A stretch of DNA of 64,000 bases from Chitinophaga sp. (GTDB taxonomy: Bacteria > Bacteroidota > Bacteroidia > Chitinophagales > Chitinophagaceae): positions 372,001 through 436,000 of the forward strand of contig NZ_JAGHZS010000004.1 in NCBI RefSeq assembly GCF_017745275.1, written 5' to 3'. Shown one piece after another: positions 63,297 through 64,000 of this stretch; the stretch's first letter is position 1, and each line of letters begins with the position of its first letter. The notes beneath the pieces were generated by a model. It was not told the origin of the DNA. It saw only the letters and a list, made by a program, of their open reading frames with translations, and did no database searches. Position numbers and translations under genes: made by a program.

Positions 63297-64000
63297 ATGC
63301 AGCATGCTGACATTCATCATTTCAAAAACATTTCGCAACTGATGCGCTTTATGCAGCAGCCAGCACCAGTACATCCGCTAATTGCCCTGGTTGATTACAG
63401 CCAACCTGGTACCAGATCTTTTGAGAAGGGAACAAAGATTAGTCTTGATTTCTACAAGATTTCCTTTAAGCATCATTTTGCAGGGCAGGTCAAATACGGT
63501 CAGGGCTATTACGATTTTGAGGAAGGTGGACTTGCCTTTCTCAAACCCCGACAAGTGGTTACCTCTCCCAATAATATAGATAGCTACGAAGGATATGCCT
63601 TATATTTTCATCCGGACTTTATCAGGAATTACCCGTTGGGGAACTCGATCACTAAATTTGGCTTTTTCTCCTATGCCACTTCCGAAGCGCTTTTCCTATC
63701 GGCCAGGGAAAAAGATATCATCAGCAACTTATTTGATGCCATATCGAAAGAGCTGGATAACAATACTGATCAATACAGCCAGGATATTTTAGTTTCGCAG
63801 ATCGAACTGCTATTAAATCACAGTCACCGTTTTTACAACCGCCAATTCATCACCAGGAAAATAATCAACCATGAGATAATAGCAGCATTGGACAAATTAT
63901 TAGACGAATACTTTGACAAAGACAATGCGCTGCATCACGGACTGCCATCTGTACAATACATCAGCGAGACGCTGCACGTATCGCCACGTTACCTGGGAGA
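63297..64000 (+). CDS. AraC-family transcriptional regulator 3 (truncated by window end)
   Basis: From the ATG at 63297 the frame stays open to the last base, giving at least 234 residues. The N-terminal part (ISLDFYKISFKHHFAGQVKYGQGYYDF in pieces, GLAFLKPRQVVTSPN) is an AraC-type cupin head, and the C-terminal part reaches the first HTH helices (YISETLHVSPRYLGE). The second HTH and stop lie beyond the window. It immediately follows the SDR gene by 10 bp and is a candidate regulator of that gene and the divergent hydrolase. Confidence 0.85.
   Translation, partial: MQHADIHHFKNISQLMRFMQQPAPVHPLIALVDYSQPGTRSFEKGTKISLDFYKISFKHHFAGQVKYGQGYYDFEEGGLAFLKPRQVVTSPNNIDSYEGYALYFHPDFIRNYPLGNSITKFGFFSYATSEALFLSAREKDIISNLFDAISKELDNNTDQYSQDILVSQIELLLNHSHRFYNRQFITRKIINHEIIAALDKLLDEYFDKDNALHHGLPSVQYISETLHVSPRYLG

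Noticed and set aside
1..64000. CRISPR arrays, tRNA or rRNA genes, insertion sequences, integrases
   Set aside because: No regularly spaced repeats, no cloverleaf or rRNA-like sequence, and no transposase or recombinase was recognised.

Overview
The window comes from a Bacteroidota chromosome, most likely a Chitinophaga-like member of the Chitinophagaceae. This is inferred from protein families, not from a marker gene: SusC/SusD pairs, ECF sigma/FecR couples, STN-type TonB receptors, a type IX secretion C-terminal domain, a GldG-type ABC system, Bacteroidota -7 boxes (TAnnTTTG) and moderate GC. No rRNA, tRNA, CRISPR array, prophage or insertion sequence was found. Coding density is high; the only gene-free stretch above 300 bases is 28884-29318, between two divergent sigma-factor genes.

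Layout. (1) 1-14155: a glycan-degradation cluster with a partial FN3/lectin-like protein, an 1807-residue alginate-lyase-family protein with lectin modules and a T9SS tail, a GH29 fucosidase, two GH43 enzymes, and a convergent GH2 beta-galactosidase. (2) 14316-15572: a DUF1028 protein. (3) 15867-28883 (minus): ECF sigma, FecR, SusC, SusD, a GldA-like ATPase, a GldF-GldG fusion and two tandem MutS-like ATPases without the mismatch-recognition domain. SusC to MutS is tightly packed and looks like one transcription unit. (4) 29319-33483 (plus): a second sigma/FecR/TonB-receptor unit whose receptor has no ATG in frame with its signal peptide. (5) 33756-40682: DUF4397 lipoprotein, a CusB/CusA/TolC-type heavy-metal efflux system and a small barrel protein, closed by a 15-bp hairpin. 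(6) 40843-43038: another TonB-type barrel receptor. (7) 43239-48007: two AraC regulators around an NmrA-like protein and two SDR oxidoreductases; a paired operator recurs before the first SDR gene and the second regulator. (8) 48248-58890: a ten-gene unit with YcaC-like hydrolase, alginate-export-type porin, M17-N-like protein, YtcJ-like amidohydrolase with a His/Cys tail, DoxX, Dps, YoaK-like protein, TPR histidine kinase, NtrC-type response regulator and TMEM175-like channel. (9) 58896-61292: a GAF sigma-54 activator divergent from a short Crp/Fnr regulator. (10) 61443-64000: alpha/beta hydrolase, SDR oxidoreductase and an AraC regulator cut by the window edge.

Two observations stand out. 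The SusCD-GldAFG-MutS/MutS operon joins outer-membrane import, an inner-membrane ABC machine and two clamp-type ATPases in one unit, with no function I can name. Separately, the promoters of region 8 and of the Crp/Fnr gene in region 9 share a TACG-N6-CGTA palindrome and, at exactly the same distance downstream, a 30-bp element identical at 26 positions. This predicts a regulon linking the Crp/Fnr or sigma-54 regulators with the Dps/amidohydrolase/two-component operon.
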